Positions 52,213-62,800 of a stretch of 64,000 nt of DNA are shown piece after piece (the stretch's first letter is position 1; each line of letters begins with the position of its first letter). The DNA is from Calditrichia bacterium (GTDB taxonomy: Bacteria; Calditrichota; Calditrichia; RBG-13-44-9; J075), in assembly GCA_028284905.1 (NCBI GenBank), contig JANQQU010000086.1:1-64000 (forward strand). The letters are read 5' to 3'. A program made the position numbers and the translations under genes. The notes beneath the pieces are model-generated. The model did no database searches and was not told the origin of the DNA. It saw only the letters and a program-made list of their open reading frames with translations.

Positions 52213-53316
52213 ATGAAGATTGGCCTGATTATCTATGGTAGTCTTTATACTGTCTCCGGTGGATATCTATATGATCGTATGTTAGTAGAGCACCTGCGCA
52301 GCCAGGGAGATTCCGTTGAAATAATCTCCCTTCCCTGGCGAAACTATTGTCGGCACCTTGCAGATAATTTTCATTCAACGGTATTGGATGCTGTTGCTCA
52401 TAAATCATTTGATTTATTATTGCAGGATGAATTGAACCACCCGTCATTAATCCGATTCAACCAACGGCTTCAGCAGCACAAAAGCTATCCCATCGTTTCA
52501 ATCGTGCATCATTTGCGTTCGGATGAAGCGCATCCTCCCTGGCAGAATGCCATTTACCGGGCAGTTGAGCAGCGATATTTAGCAACAGTTGATGGCTTTA
52601 TCTTTAACAGCCAGTCGACCCGCGAAAATACTTTCGCATTGCTGAATGAACAGCGGCCTTCAGTAGTTTGCCCGCCTGCAGCGGATCATGTTTTTAAAAA
52701 GGAGAAGCTTTTACCGTCCAGCGAAAAGCCTCGCGATGAGGGCCCTTTTAAGCTGCTTTTCCTGGGTAATGTTATTGCCCGCAAGGGGATATTAGTCTTG
52801 CTGGAAGCTTTGCAAAAGCTGAGAAATATTGACTGGCGGCTAACAATTGCCGGAGATTTAACCGTTGATCCGAAAGTGGTAAGAAAAGCCCGGCAATTAG
52901 CTGATGCTTCCGGTATGATGCAGCGAATATCCTGGCTTGGGAAAGTGCCTGGAGATGAAATACAAACCCTCTATCGCAGTCATGATCTCTTTGTATTGCC
53001 ATCCTTTTTTGAAGGATTTGGAATTGTTTACCTGGAAGCAATGGGCGCGGGGCTACCGGTGATTGCCAGTGCGGCCGGTGGAGCCGGGGATTTTGTCCGT
53101 CATGGGGAAAATGGTTTCCTTTTACCACCGGGTGATAGTGAAATGCTCTGTCAGTTCATGCGTTCTCTTGCTGTAGACCGGGAATTACAGCGGCGCATGA
53201 GTTTGGCCGCCCGGGAGACTTACCGGAAACAACCGGGATGGGAGAATAGTATGGGAAATGCGCGGGACTTTCTATTCGAAATGATAAATACAGGGAATAA
53301 AAATGAACACAGGTGA
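52213..53316 (+). CDS. Family 4 glycosyltransferase
   Basis: The 367-residue GT-B enzyme starts IGLIIYGSLYTVSGGYLYDR. It has the donor-site segments FLGNVIARKGILVLLEAL (about 177-194) and PSFFEGFGIVYLEAMGAGLP (about 259-278, the E-x7-E signature). It transfers a sugar from an NDP-sugar donor; the acceptor is unknown. The gene starts 5 bp after the PTPS-like gene and overlaps the methyltransferase by 14 bp, so the three are translated together. A pterin or lipid-linked acceptor is suggested by context only. Confidence 0.88.
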   Translation: MKIGLIIYGSLYTVSGGYLYDRMLVEHLRSQGDSVEIISLPWRNYCRHLADNFHSTVLDAVAHKSFDLLLQDELNHPSLIRFNQRLQQHKSYPIVSIVHHLRSDEAHPPWQNAIYRAVEQRYLATVDGFIFNSQSTRENTFALLNEQRPSVVCPPAADHVFKKEKLLPSSEKPRDEGPFKLLFLGNVIARKGILVLLEALQKLRNIDWRLTIAGDLTVDPKVVRKARQLADASGMMQRISWLGKVPGDEIQTLYRSHDLFVLPSFFEGFGIVYLEAMGAGLPVIASAAGGAGDFVRHGENGFLLPPGDSEMLCQFMRSLAVDRELQRRMSLAARETYRKQPGWENSMGNARDFLFEMINTGNKNEHR

Positions 53317-54229
53317 GTATACATATCCACGCTATCTGGCCGCGAAAAAAACGGTTGATGACCGTGCGCTGAACTCGCGTGTTTTTCAGCATGTTCAGGA
53401 ATATTTGTCGGAAGAACGTGAAGAGGGCTTAAACATTTTGGAAATAGCCACTGGGATAGGCACAATGATTCCGAGAATACTTTCCCTGCCGTTAACCGGT
53501 AAAGTCTATTACCACGCTATCGATTTATCTCCGGATAACATTGCCAGTGCCCGTGAGTATTTAGCTGGCTGGGCAGCCGAAAACTGTGAAGATTTTCGCC
53601 CTTTCGGTGATAACCAATTTAAATTGAAAGTAAATGCAGCCGAGATTACAGTAAAACTGGAATGCGCGGATATCTTTAGCTGGATCGCTGATAATATGAA
53701 CCTAAGGCAGTGGGATCTGTTGATTGCCAATGCTTTCCTGGATTTGATCGACCTCAATCGTCAACTGCCATTATTAGCCGATTTACTAAAGCCCGCAGGG
53801 GCATTTTATTTCACAATCAATTTTGATGGCGAGACAATTTTTCAACCGGTATCCGACCCGGCGTTTGAAAAAAAGCTGATGGATGCTTATCATAAAACCA
53901 TGGATGCCCGAATCACCGCTGGCATGCCGTCTGGCGATAGTCGTACGGGAAGGCATCTCTTTACAGCTTTGCCGGCGGCTGGTTTCGATATCCTTAGTGC
54001 AGGCAGCTCGGATTGGATCGTTTTTCCGAAAGCAGGGAAGTATGAAGCCGAGGAAGGCTATTTCCTGCATTTCATTGTGCAGACAGTAACCGGGGCTTTG
54101 CAAGAATCCAGCGTAATAGATTCCGGGCGATTGCAGCAGTGGGGGAGTGAGCGGCATCAGCAAATTAAAAACGGGCAATTGACGTATATTGCCCATCAAC
54201 TGGATTTTTATGGTGAAAGAAACAAATAA
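53303..54229 (+). CDS. SAM-dependent class I methyltransferase
   Basis: The 308-residue protein has the Rossmann motif I LNILEIATGIGTMIPRIL (about 46-63), an acidic end of strand 2 (YHAIDLSPDNI), motif II (ECADIFSWI) and DLLIANAFLDLIDL. It is a stand-alone methyltransferase with an extra C-terminal region of about 80 residues. The substrate is not visible. It is the last gene of the pterin-like run and is followed by a branched palindrome that may serve as terminator. Confidence 0.83.
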   Translation: MNTGEYTYPRYLAAKKTVDDRALNSRVFQHVQEYLSEEREEGLNILEIATGIGTMIPRILSLPLTGKVYYHAIDLSPDNIASAREYLAGWAAENCEDFRPFGDNQFKLKVNAAEITVKLECADIFSWIADNMNLRQWDLLIANAFLDLIDLNRQLPLLADLLKPAGAFYFTINFDGETIFQPVSDPAFEKKLMDAYHKTMDARITAGMPSGDSRTGRHLFTALPAAGFDILSAGSSDWIVFPKAGKYEAEEGYFLHFIVQTVTGALQESSVIDSGRLQQWGSERHQQIKNGQLTYIAHQLDFYGERNK

Positions 54230-54313
54230 TCGTATAGTTGTACCTATCGATCATTAAAAAAAGATTGGTTCTATGACATATTTTGTGATTCAGTATTATT
54301 TGTAGTACCTCTT

Positions 54314-54521
54314 CTGTAACCCCTTCAGGGTTTGTAAAAATTATCTCAACCGTGGGGCGCGAAAAAACAACGCCCCACGGTTGAGGTCTGTTACGCCTTT
54401 GGCGTATTTTTACCGCAAAGCCCCGAAGGGAGAGCCGGTTACAGGTTTTAACCGTGGGCTGATAGTTTTTTCAGCCCACGGATAAAACCCCCAAATAAAC
54501 TTTACCCTGAAGGGGTTACAG
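54314..54521. repeat. 208-bp branched palindromic element
   Basis: Outer arms CTGTAACCCCTTCAGGGT (54314-54331) and its complement (54504-54521) form a perfect 18-bp stem. Inside are a perfect 15-bp hairpin (CTCAACCGTGGGGCG, 54345-54385), a small TACGCC/GGCGTA stem followed by TTTTT (54392-54411) and an 11-bp hairpin (CCGTGGGCTGA, 54452-54481). The cloverleaf-like form suggests a mobile palindromic repeat or structured RNA. The 380-bp gap holds no gene. Confidence 0.85.
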
Positions 54522-54609
54522 AATTCTTCATCTTAAATATTGTCAGTAAATACATTTTCACAAAATATCTCAGGGAACCAAAAGATTTTTAATTTTACAG
54601 GAGCCGGAA

Positions 54610-55830
54610 ATGAAATCTGAAAGACTATTTTTTGATAATGGCCGCGGGGAAAAGTTGGCTGCAAGGCTGGATTTACCGCTAGACGGCGCACCGCTCGCTT
54701 ACGCTCTTTTTGCCCATTGTTTTACCTGTTCGAAAAACCTTAAAGCGGTGGGAAATATTAGTCAGGCATTGGTGATGGAGAAGATCGCTGTGCTCAGATT
54801 TGATTTTACCGGCTTGGGGGAAAGTGCCGGAGATTTTGCCGATACTAATTTCTCATCCAATGTTGAAGATCTTGTTGCTGCGGCAAATTTTTTGAAAGAA
54901 AACTATGGTGGCCCGGAAATCTTGATTGGCCACTCACTTGGCGGCGCGGCGGTTTTGCAGGCTGCCGGGGAAATAGAAGCCTGCAAAGCGGTTTGCACAA
55001 TTGGTGCGCCGGCAGATCCGGTTCATGTCACGCATCTGTTGGCGAGTAAACGGGCAGAAATCGAAGCCGAAGGTGAGGCGCGAGTGATTCTTGCCGGTCG
55101 TCAATTTACAATCAAAAAGCAATTCCTTGATGATCTGGAAATGAGTGGCATGGAGCGAAAAATACATAAATTGAAACGATCTTTACTGATATTCCATTCC
55201 CCGGTTGATAACACTGTCGGAATCGAAAATGCCGGGCGGATTTATGAATTTGCCCAACATCCGAAGAGTTTTGTTTCGCTGGACCGGGCAGATCATTTGC
55301 TCAGCGACGAACGGGATTCCCGCTATGTTGGCACGGTTCTCGCCGCCTGGGCGGGCAAGTATATCGACGCTGATAAAAAAGCAGAAGCACTTTCCCTGCA
55401 GCCGGAAGTTGATAAAGTGGTTGTGCGGACAGCAGAGGGCTATTATACGGAGATTATGGCGAACGGGCATCCGCTGGTTGTCGACGAGCCGGTTTCCGTT
55501 GGTGGGACGAATTTAGGACCGTCTCCCTACGAGCTGCTCAGTGCAGCGCTGGGCGCGTGTACCACGTTGACGCTGCGCATGTATGCCAATCGCAAGCAAT
55601 GGCCGGTAGATGCAATTACAGTGCGGGTGCAACATGGGAAAATTCATGCTAAAGACTGTGATGAATGCGAGACCGCCAGCGGTAAAATAGATCAATTCCG
55701 GAAAGAAATCGAAATCAGTGGCCCCCTGGACGACACACAGCGGAACCGAATGTTGGAAATCGCCGACCGCTGCCCGGTACACCGCACCTTACATAATGAA
55801 GTAAAGATAGAAAGCCAACTGAAGAAATGA
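54610..55830 (+). CDS. Alpha/beta hydrolase fused to OsmC-like peroxidase domain
   Basis: The 406-residue protein has an alpha/beta hydrolase (1-255) with nucleophile elbow GHSLGG (about 107-112), an Asp in SPVDNTVG and His in DRADHLL. An OsmC/Ohr-like domain follows (270-406), with redox Cys in SAALGACTTLTLRMYA (about 317) and in DRCPVHRTLH (about 393). OsmC proteins reduce organic hydroperoxides; the fused hydrolase may release or act on the same lipid substrates. The fusion is a recognised architecture in several phyla. It stands alone, with its own ribosome site (CAGGAGC). Confidence 0.9.
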   Translation: MKSERLFFDNGRGEKLAARLDLPLDGAPLAYALFAHCFTCSKNLKAVGNISQALVMEKIAVLRFDFTGLGESAGDFADTNFSSNVEDLVAAANFLKENYGGPEILIGHSLGGAAVLQAAGEIEACKAVCTIGAPADPVHVTHLLASKRAEIEAEGEARVILAGRQFTIKKQFLDDLEMSGMERKIHKLKRSLLIFHSPVDNTVGIENAGRIYEFAQHPKSFVSLDRADHLLSDERDSRYVGTVLAAWAGKYIDADKKAEALSLQPEVDKVVVRTAEGYYTEIMANGHPLVVDEPVSVGGTNLGPSPYELLSAALGACTTLTLRMYANRKQWPVDAITVRVQHGKIHAKDCDECETASGKIDQFRKEIEISGPLDDTQRNRMLEIADRCPVHRTLHNEVKIESQLKK

Positions 55831-55831
55831 C

Positions 55832-55865
<34 letters not shown>

Positions 55866-56062
55866 GTTTCTCCTCCGCCTTCCCAAACACATATAAATTG
55901 CTAATCAAAAAATAGCATATTTCATATCATGCTTTTAATCACAAGCCTTCCTGCGTGATCGCCTATTATTAAAAGAAATTCTTAATCTTTGATAGCTACT
56001 GTCAAATCTTTCAAGTTCCATTGAATTGACTGTTATTACGCTCTTTTTTGGAGGTTTTTTGC

Positions 56063-57457
56063 ATGAAGAAGCTTCATTTATGCAACATACTCGTGGCACT
56101 TTTAATATTTAGCGCCACCCACATTTTCGCACAAGACTATGATCTGCAATTTCGTGTAGACCGCGATGACGATGTCGCTGCCGGCTTTTATGATGTTACC
56201 ATACAGTTGGCAGCCAGCAGCGCCAATTTCAAAATGGGCAGCGCGAATTTGGTCTTCGATTTTAATACCGCTGCTTTAAGCGCGCCATCAACAATTGGCC
56301 CGGGTCCGGATTCTTTGCAAATCCAGACTATTCATAACTTTAGCAATGGCGGTAAATACCAAAAAATTCGTTTGACTTCTCCGGCTTCCGGAAGGCTTTC
56401 CTTAAATATAGAGCTGAATACACCCGGTAGTGGCGATACGCTACTGCAGGCTTACACAGACGTGGCCACTGTTCGTTTTACCATCGTTAACGCGAGTGAA
56501 ACAGCAGACCTGGCCTGGCGGACCAGCTCTCCCAACGCAACCATCGTGTTTGATGATACTGAATCCAGCATGGTCGCTTCGGACGAATTAAACGGCCCGG
56601 CGACGCTTGCAAACCTTCGGGTGTTCCTCGAAGGACCGTATGTATCTGGTGGCGATTCGATGACTACTTCTTTATTACAAAATTCGGCTATACCGCTCTC
56701 CCATCCATACGGGGGCGCCCCCTGGAATTATGCTGGTACGGATACTGTAAAAGCTGTTCCGGATAGCATTGTCGATTGGCTCTTAGTCGAGCTGCGCAGC
56801 AACCAAACAACAGTATCCGCCCAACGTACTGCTTTTCTGAAAAGGGATGGCTCTATTGTGGATTTGAACGGTACTAGTCCGGTGACCTTTAATGTCGCGG
56901 ACGGTTTTTATTATGTTGTGATTTATCATCGTAACCATTTGGCGATTATGACTGCAGATTCAATCTCGCTGGCCGATACGGTTAGTGCATCCGGACAATA
57001 TAATTTTACCGATGCTCAGGCGAAGGCGTTTGGTGCCAGTCCCATGAAAGTTGCCGCTGATGGTAATTTTGCGCTGAAAACCGGTGATGCTGACGGTGAT
57101 GGCCAGATTCAGAATGACGATAAAAATACTAACTGGACTAATCAGGTGGGACAGTCAGGATATAGAGATGCTGATTTTAATATGAATAACCAAGTGCAGA
57201 ATGATGACAAAAACACTTATTGGACCGGAAATGTCGGTAATGGTACTCAGGTACCGGATGTAGCAACAAAAATGGCACCCGGTGGAAAAGGAGCTAGCGG
57301 CGGAGGTAATGCAGTTGTTGCAGGAGTTGGAAATGGCTCTGGGACAGACCAGGTAGTGAAAAGTAACAATAGCAAAAATCGCAAAAAAGCAAAAGTCAAA
57401 AGCGGTCGGAAGCTACGTGATTTTCCCAAAAAGAAAAAAGAAGTTGAGGATCAGTAA
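56063..57457 (+). CDS. Secreted cohesin-like protein with dockerin-like repeats and basic tail
   Basis: I use ATG 56063 with GGAGG upstream; the ORF-track start is a TTG. The 464-residue protein has a signal peptide (LVALLIFSATHIFAQ) and an N-terminal cohesin-like beta domain (about 20-165). A second beta region follows, then two calcium-loop repeats (GDADGDGQIQNDDKN and DFNMNNQVQNDDKN, about 345-390). The end is a Gly-rich stretch and a Lys/Arg-rich tail (KNRKKAKVKSGRKLRDF). It lacks the NYPNPFNP sorting domain of its neighbours. The tail could bind nucleic acid, polyanionic matrix or serve in another export mode. Confidence 0.65.
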   Translation: MKKLHLCNILVALLIFSATHIFAQDYDLQFRVDRDDDVAAGFYDVTIQLAASSANFKMGSANLVFDFNTAALSAPSTIGPGPDSLQIQTIHNFSNGGKYQKIRLTSPASGRLSLNIELNTPGSGDTLLQAYTDVATVRFTIVNASETADLAWRTSSPNATIVFDDTESSMVASDELNGPATLANLRVFLEGPYVSGGDSMTTSLLQNSAIPLSHPYGGAPWNYAGTDTVKAVPDSIVDWLLVELRSNQTTVSAQRTAFLKRDGSIVDLNGTSPVTFNVADGFYYVVIYHRNHLAIMTADSISLADTVSASGQYNFTDAQAKAFGASPMKVAADGNFALKTGDADGDGQIQNDDKNTNWTNQVGQSGYRDADFNMNNQVQNDDKNTYWTGNVGNGTQVPDVATKMAPGGKGASGGGNAVVAGVGNGSGTDQVVKSNNSKNRKKAKVKSGRKLRDFPKKKKEVEDQ

Positions 57458-57618
57458 TTTCATTTCCTTGCTTAGTTTCTAATCAGGGATTATATGATAC
57501 CTGTCACGATATATTCTGAATGAATATACAATATTTAGTGAAGTTATTGCGTTTTATGCTTATATTTATACTTTAAAAATAAATGATGTAGATTCTCTGT
57601 GCATTTAAGGAGTTAATA

Positions 57619-58806
57619 ATGAAAAAAATTGTCACAAAAGTGATATTACTTCTCACACTTTTCCTGAGTAGCGCTGGCTTTTCTCAGGAGATCATTTTCA
57701 CTCTTGCAAATCCCACTTTAAGTGGCGGTAGTCCTCCTACCACTTTTGAATTTGATGTGATGATTCAAGGTGATGTATCAGGCACATTTTATGGTGATTT
57801 ACTAATTTATATCGATTATAATACCGCCGCTTTTGGCACGGAAGTCGCCGCAAATTCAAATATCAATATCACTGCTGGTGGTCAAATCGATGGGTTTATA
57901 TATTCCCTGGTAGGCGGTGTTAATGGTACTGGCGCAAATGATAATGATGAAAATACATTTTCTGTGGCAATAGATTATGCGCTTGATGGGAATACAGCTT
58001 TTGCAAATCCGCTTCCCACCTCACCAGTTCAATTGTTTAAAGTTTCACTCACAATTGATGATGATTCTCAAACTTCCGGACTAACATTTAATGGCGGTTT
58101 AATGAGCGGTCAGCAGTATCAAGCCACAGGGACTCTTCCTGAGGATAGATATCCAAGTGTAGATACTAGTGACGACCTGGACAGCGCATTACCGGTGGAA
58201 TTAAATGTGCTGGAAGCATTGGTACAAGACGCACAAGTTGTTGTCCAGTGGTCGACCCAAAGTGAAGTAAACAACCTGGGCTTTGAAGTCTATCGTTCCA
58301 CTGAGGAGAATGGTCTGTTCGACTTGATTTCTTCCTATGAAAATAATAGTGACCTGGAAGGCTCCGGAAACTCCAACACCTTGCGCGAATACAGTTATGT
58401 AGACGCACAGGCTGCCGGTGGCACCACTTACTGGTATCAAATTGCTGATGTCGATTTTGACGGTATTCGTACTTTCCACGGCCCGGTATCGGTTGATGCG
58501 CCGGAGTTGTTGCCGGATGTGTTCAGCTTACATCAGAACTATCCCAATCCTTTTAATCCTTCTACGACAGTGCGCTACGATGTGCCTTCGAATCTGGATG
58601 GCCGCAGCCGTGTTTCCCTGGTGATTTATAACAGCCTCGGTATGAAGGTGAAAACTCTCTATAATGGCTACAAAGCTCCGGGTTTCCACACAGAAGTGTG
58701 GGACGGCACCAATGATAATGGTGTGCGCACTGCATCTGGTATTTACTTCCTGCGTATGGTCGCTGATCGCTTTGTAAGCACGAAAAAGATGATTCTCTTG
58801 AAATAA
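57619..58806 (+). CDS. Secreted cohesin-like protein with type IX sorting domain
   Basis: The 395-residue protein has a signal peptide (LLLTLFLSSAGFSQ), a cohesin-like domain (about 20-185, FTLANPTLSGGSPPTTFEFD), a fibronectin III-like segment (about 190-300, VEWST-like VVQWSTQSEVNNLGFEVYR) and a FlgD-like sorting domain (LHQNYPNPFNPSTTVRYD to KKMILLK). It is expected on the cell surface or released. It is paralogous to the next gene, which lacks the middle segment. Confidence 0.78.
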   Translation: MKKIVTKVILLLTLFLSSAGFSQEIIFTLANPTLSGGSPPTTFEFDVMIQGDVSGTFYGDLLIYIDYNTAAFGTEVAANSNINITAGGQIDGFIYSLVGGVNGTGANDNDENTFSVAIDYALDGNTAFANPLPTSPVQLFKVSLTIDDDSQTSGLTFNGGLMSGQQYQATGTLPEDRYPSVDTSDDLDSALPVELNVLEALVQDAQVVVQWSTQSEVNNLGFEVYRSTEENGLFDLISSYENNSDLEGSGNSNTLREYSYVDAQAAGGTTYWYQIADVDFDGIRTFHGPVSVDAPELLPDVFSLHQNYPNPFNPSTTVRYDVPSNLDGRSRVSLVIYNSLGMKVKTLYNGYKAPGFHTEVWDGTNDNGVRTASGIYFLRMVADRFVSTKKMILLK

Positions 58807-58833
58807 TTTTTATACAAATATTTTAATATTTAT

Positions 58834-58869
58834 AAACTGCCGGTAGTATTACTGCCGGCAGTTTTTTTT
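58834..58869 (+). terminator. Terminator between the paralogous surface-protein genes
   Basis: AAACTGCCGG (58834-58843) pairs perfectly with CCGGCAGTTT (58855-58864), followed by a run of T. It separates two paralogues, so the second should have its own promoter or depend on read-through. Confidence 0.88.
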
Positions 58870-58889
58870 AGTATACTGAGGATGCTAAT

Positions 58890-59771
58890 ATGTCCGGAAG
58901 ACGTCATTTCATTAATCATTGCCATTCTTTTCTATTCTTGCTTTTAGTAGGTTGGTCCCAAATAGTAAATGCCCAGGAAGACATCACTTTCACTTTTTCC
59001 GATCCAGAGCTTGTCGGGGGAAGCCCACCGACGCAATTGGATTTTAATGTAATGATTCAGGGAAGCAATGGGGATACCCGTTATGGGGATATGCAGGTAT
59101 ATATAGAATATAACCCTGCTGTGTTTGGTAGCAATGTTGTTGAGAACGAAAAGATTAACGTAACACCTGGCAGTGCTTTGCCTTCACCGTTTTACTCAAT
59201 CGTCAATATCGTTGACAATACTGACAACATTTTCTCAATTACCCTTGATTATGTACCTGATGGTCTGACTGATTTTGCCGAAATTTTACCGGATTCCCAA
59301 ATCCAATTACTACAAATCTCGTTGGATATTTCTAATCACTCCCATTCCCCTGCCATTCGTTTTAATGAAGGATTAATGAGTGATCAGCAATTTCAGTATG
59401 ATGGTAGTACATTATATGATCCGGTAGATGCCAGTGATGTGCTGGATATTGCCCTGGCGATTGGGGAGGAGACCGGGGCGATTGGCCCTTATGAAGGATT
59501 TTATCTTTCTCCGAATTATCCCAATCCGTTTAACCCGGTGACGCAAATCGTATTTCAGATTGCCGATGTCGAATTTACCTCCCTGAAAGTACATGATTTG
59601 TTAGGGCGGGAGGTTGCCACATTAATTCTTGAAAATTTATTACCCGGTAGTTACCAGACGCAATGGGATGGCCGTGATGACAGCGGAAAGCTGGTGGCCG
59701 GCGGTATGTATTTTTATCGTATGGTGAGCGGCGAGTTTTCCCAAACCCGGCGAATGATTTTACTGCGTTAA
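58890..59771 (+). CDS. Secreted cohesin-like protein with type IX sorting domain, short paralogue
   Basis: The 293-residue protein has a signal peptide (FLFLLLVGWSQIVNAQ), a cohesin-like domain closely similar to the previous protein (FTFSDPELVGGSPPTQLDFN against FTLANPTLSGGSPPTTFEFD; shared GLMSxQQ) and the sorting domain (LSPNYPNPFNPVTQIVF to RRMILLR). The fibronectin-like middle is absent. This looks like a tandem duplication with domain loss or gain. A GAGGA ribosome site lies ahead of the ATG. Confidence 0.76.
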   Translation: MSGRRHFINHCHSFLFLLLVGWSQIVNAQEDITFTFSDPELVGGSPPTQLDFNVMIQGSNGDTRYGDMQVYIEYNPAVFGSNVVENEKINVTPGSALPSPFYSIVNIVDNTDNIFSITLDYVPDGLTDFAEILPDSQIQLLQISLDISNHSHSPAIRFNEGLMSDQQFQYDGSTLYDPVDASDVLDIALAIGEETGAIGPYEGFYLSPNYPNPFNPVTQIVFQIADVEFTSLKVHDLLGREVATLILENLLPGSYQTQWDGRDDSGKLVAGGMYFYRMVSGEFSQTRRMILLR

Positions 59772-59796
59772 AGAATATGCAAATATGCAAATGGGC

Positions 59797-59830
59797 AAAT
59801 GGGCAAGTATGCATGCATATTTGCCCATTT
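59797..59830. repeat. Hairpin of AAATGGGCAAATATGC repeats between convergent genes
   Basis: AAATGGGCAAGTATGC (59797-59812) pairs with GCATATTTGCCCATTT (59815-59830) with one mismatch; more GCAAAT copies precede it. It exactly fills the gap between the stop codons of two convergent genes and uses the same unit as the repeat after ctaB 30 kb away. Confidence 0.8.
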
Positions 59831-62800
59831 CTATTTTTCACTGACCTTCACATCCATCCCTGCCTTCGTTGCTTTGTAATCATCATTATACATCGCTTCT
59901 ACAACGGTAGGGGGCAGATGGAATTCTCCGACAGTTACCGCGCTGAGCTTAACAACAAAATCGTAGCTGCGTTGCCAGTTCCGTAAATCGAAGAACCACA
60001 TAATACGATCATCGCGAATATCGACATATTCTTCCCGGTTCAAGCGCCAATTGCGCATCCACCCGGGTCGGTCTTCCCCGGAAAGGCGAGTGTTAACGAT
60101 TTCCCAACCGGAAGGCAGTACCTGCACCAATGCAATTTCGTCGATACGAATATTGGCGGGATTTTTAACCGAGAAATGTCCCCAGAAAGTGGTCCCTTGC
60201 TGAATGTCTGCCGGGGAAATCGGCTGTCCGTCGTCATTGAGCCAGCTGACATTCAAGGAGAGATTCTTCGCTTCATCCTGAACATCGCTGCGCAGCGGAA
60301 CACCATCCCAGGCCAAAGTGGCAAAGGCGCGGGCGAGGTTGCTGGAGGAGGCTAAATCCAGGGTAAGATTTTCGCCAAAGCCTTCATTGATCGAAAGTGT
60401 AAAACTACGTCCTTCGGTGTCGAAAGGAACTTTCTCGCCATTTGGCAATGTAATCGTTCCCTTCATACTTGGTGGCGTTTCGCTGTTGCCTTCCAAAGCT
60501 TTCAGATATTTCCCCAGGGAAAGCATCATGAACGCACTGGTTTGGGTAGAATACCAGAATCTGCTGGAAAGCGCCGTTGTTAATTCATTCGCCAGTTGAT
60601 CGGCCGCGCCCCAGTTTTCGAAAACGACCAGTTGCTCCAAAATAATTGCTTTATCGCGCAGGGTAGAGCCGTAGGTGCCGCTAAATTCGCTGTATTCCCG
60701 AACATCCATTCCCAGGTTACGGGTAATTTGGGTCGCAGTGCGATTGACACCAGCGAGCTGGTAGGCGCCGGCGAGCATCCACTTTTCGGCATTATCCATA
60801 TCCGACATGCTGTTTTCCCGCAGTAAATTCATCGTGCCAATGGCCGGATCGCCGGCAAGGGCAAGCAGGTAGGCGCCGTATGCACGGCTTTTCAGACCGG
60901 GCCGTGTATCCATCGCTTTACTTTGCATATATCGCATCCAGCTGTTGTAGAGATCATCCGGGACGCTGTAGCCAAGCTTTTTCGCTTCAATCAGAAAATG
61001 CCCGGCATATAAGGTGCCCCATTCGGATGGATCATTATTGCCCGGCCAGTAGGCAAAAGCACCGGATGGCAGCTGGAAGCGCCGTAATCGTTTAATTGCC
61101 CGATTGATATTGCGGTCCACTTCCCGTTGAATTTCCCGGGGATTGCTAAAGCGGTCATCACGCATCATATCGGTGAGATACAGCTGTGGAAAGACGGATG
61201 AGGTCGTCTGTTCAATACAGCCGTAGGGATAACGTACCAGCGACATCAGGCGATTCCCGAAATTCATACTCGGGCGGCGGCGTAAGCTGAGCTCCGCAAA
61301 ATTGGAACCGGGGATACCGCGGTCGGGAATTTTGAATGTAATTGTCTTGCCTGGCTCAACCACCTTTTCTTCATCATCATAAATGCGCGGGGAGGAGGGA
61401 CGCACGCTGATATCCGTTTCCGAAAAACTACTGAAAGCATCAGATTCGGCACGAATGGTAATTTTCGCCTGTCCAACAGCAGCATTGGCATTTATTTGAA
61501 AGAGCACATCCTGTTCGCCGACTTTCTCGAAATTGAGTGTTTGTTGCGTCGTGGTTGTTTGCAATGGCCCTTCCAGCGCCAGAGATACATCCACATCGCC
61601 GATCTCCTCTTCCATGGCAAATACCGTTACCGGCACAGTAAATTGATCTGCAGGGCCAATTACGCGCGGCAGTGACGGCACTACCATCAACTCGGTTTTG
61701 ACCGGCACAGTCTTTTCCGCTTTGCCATACCGGCTGTTCTGTGCATTTACGACCATCACACGTACGGCACCGACATAATTCGGCATGGTAAACTCTATGG
61801 ACGCTTTCCCATCGTCATCGGTCATCGTTGGTCCCTGGAAGAGCGCCACCGGTTTGAAGCGCTTCTTCTTGTCATTATCAAGTTGTGATTGACGGTATTC
61901 TTCCGCGATGCCGCCACCAATTGAGAAGACATTTAATACATCGCCTTTATTTGCACCGATGATATCTGCAAAGAGGTCAAATGTTTGCACACCTAGGCGG
62001 AGCTTGCGGAAATAATGAGACCAGGGATCCGGTGTTTTGAAGCCGGTTAAATCCAGCAAGCCTTCGTCGACAACCGCTACGGTAAACTGAGTCGGCTTCC
62101 TGTCCGTGGTGGCAAGATCAATCCTGAAATTTTCTCCAGAGCGAAGCTGCTCCGGCATGGTGATTTGCATCTGCTGATGCGTCGCCGGATTCTCGACATT
62201 GATCGGCACCACACCATACATGCGAATCGGGCGATCATTCAACGTTTGCGCATGCGGCTGAATGATTGATACCGAGACATAGGCGGTCGGCGCCATTTCC
62301 GCGGTAGTCGGAATGGGAATTGTCAATTCTTCATCCCCCGGGGAATAGGAATACCAGCGGGAACTAAGCACTTTCTGACCTTTTTCTACCGAAAGGAGAA
62401 TTGCCCCTTCCTGCGGAGCGGGGAAGCTGACCTGGACGGTTTCGCCAATCAGATAGCTGTCTTTGTCACTGCGCAGCGCCATCACGCCGGCATCTTTACT
62501 GCCACCGCCTTCTCCCCAGGGATAGGCCCGCATGAAAATACCGGCGGTATGTCCGGAGCTGCCATCCTGCACTTCGATAAAATAAGTGCCGCGATTCTCC
62601 GGAATAAAAGCGATTTGCTGCGGGGTAGCGGTGGAAACGACAGTGCCTTCACTAACCAGTTCCGTGCTGGCATCGCTTTTAAAGCGCAGGTAATAATCGC
62701 GAGAATTGTCATATTCCCACCACCAATAATAGGTGCCGCGATAGATGCGATAATTCAGTGATTTCCCCGGCACTGGGCGCCCTTCCTGATCAACCAGGAT

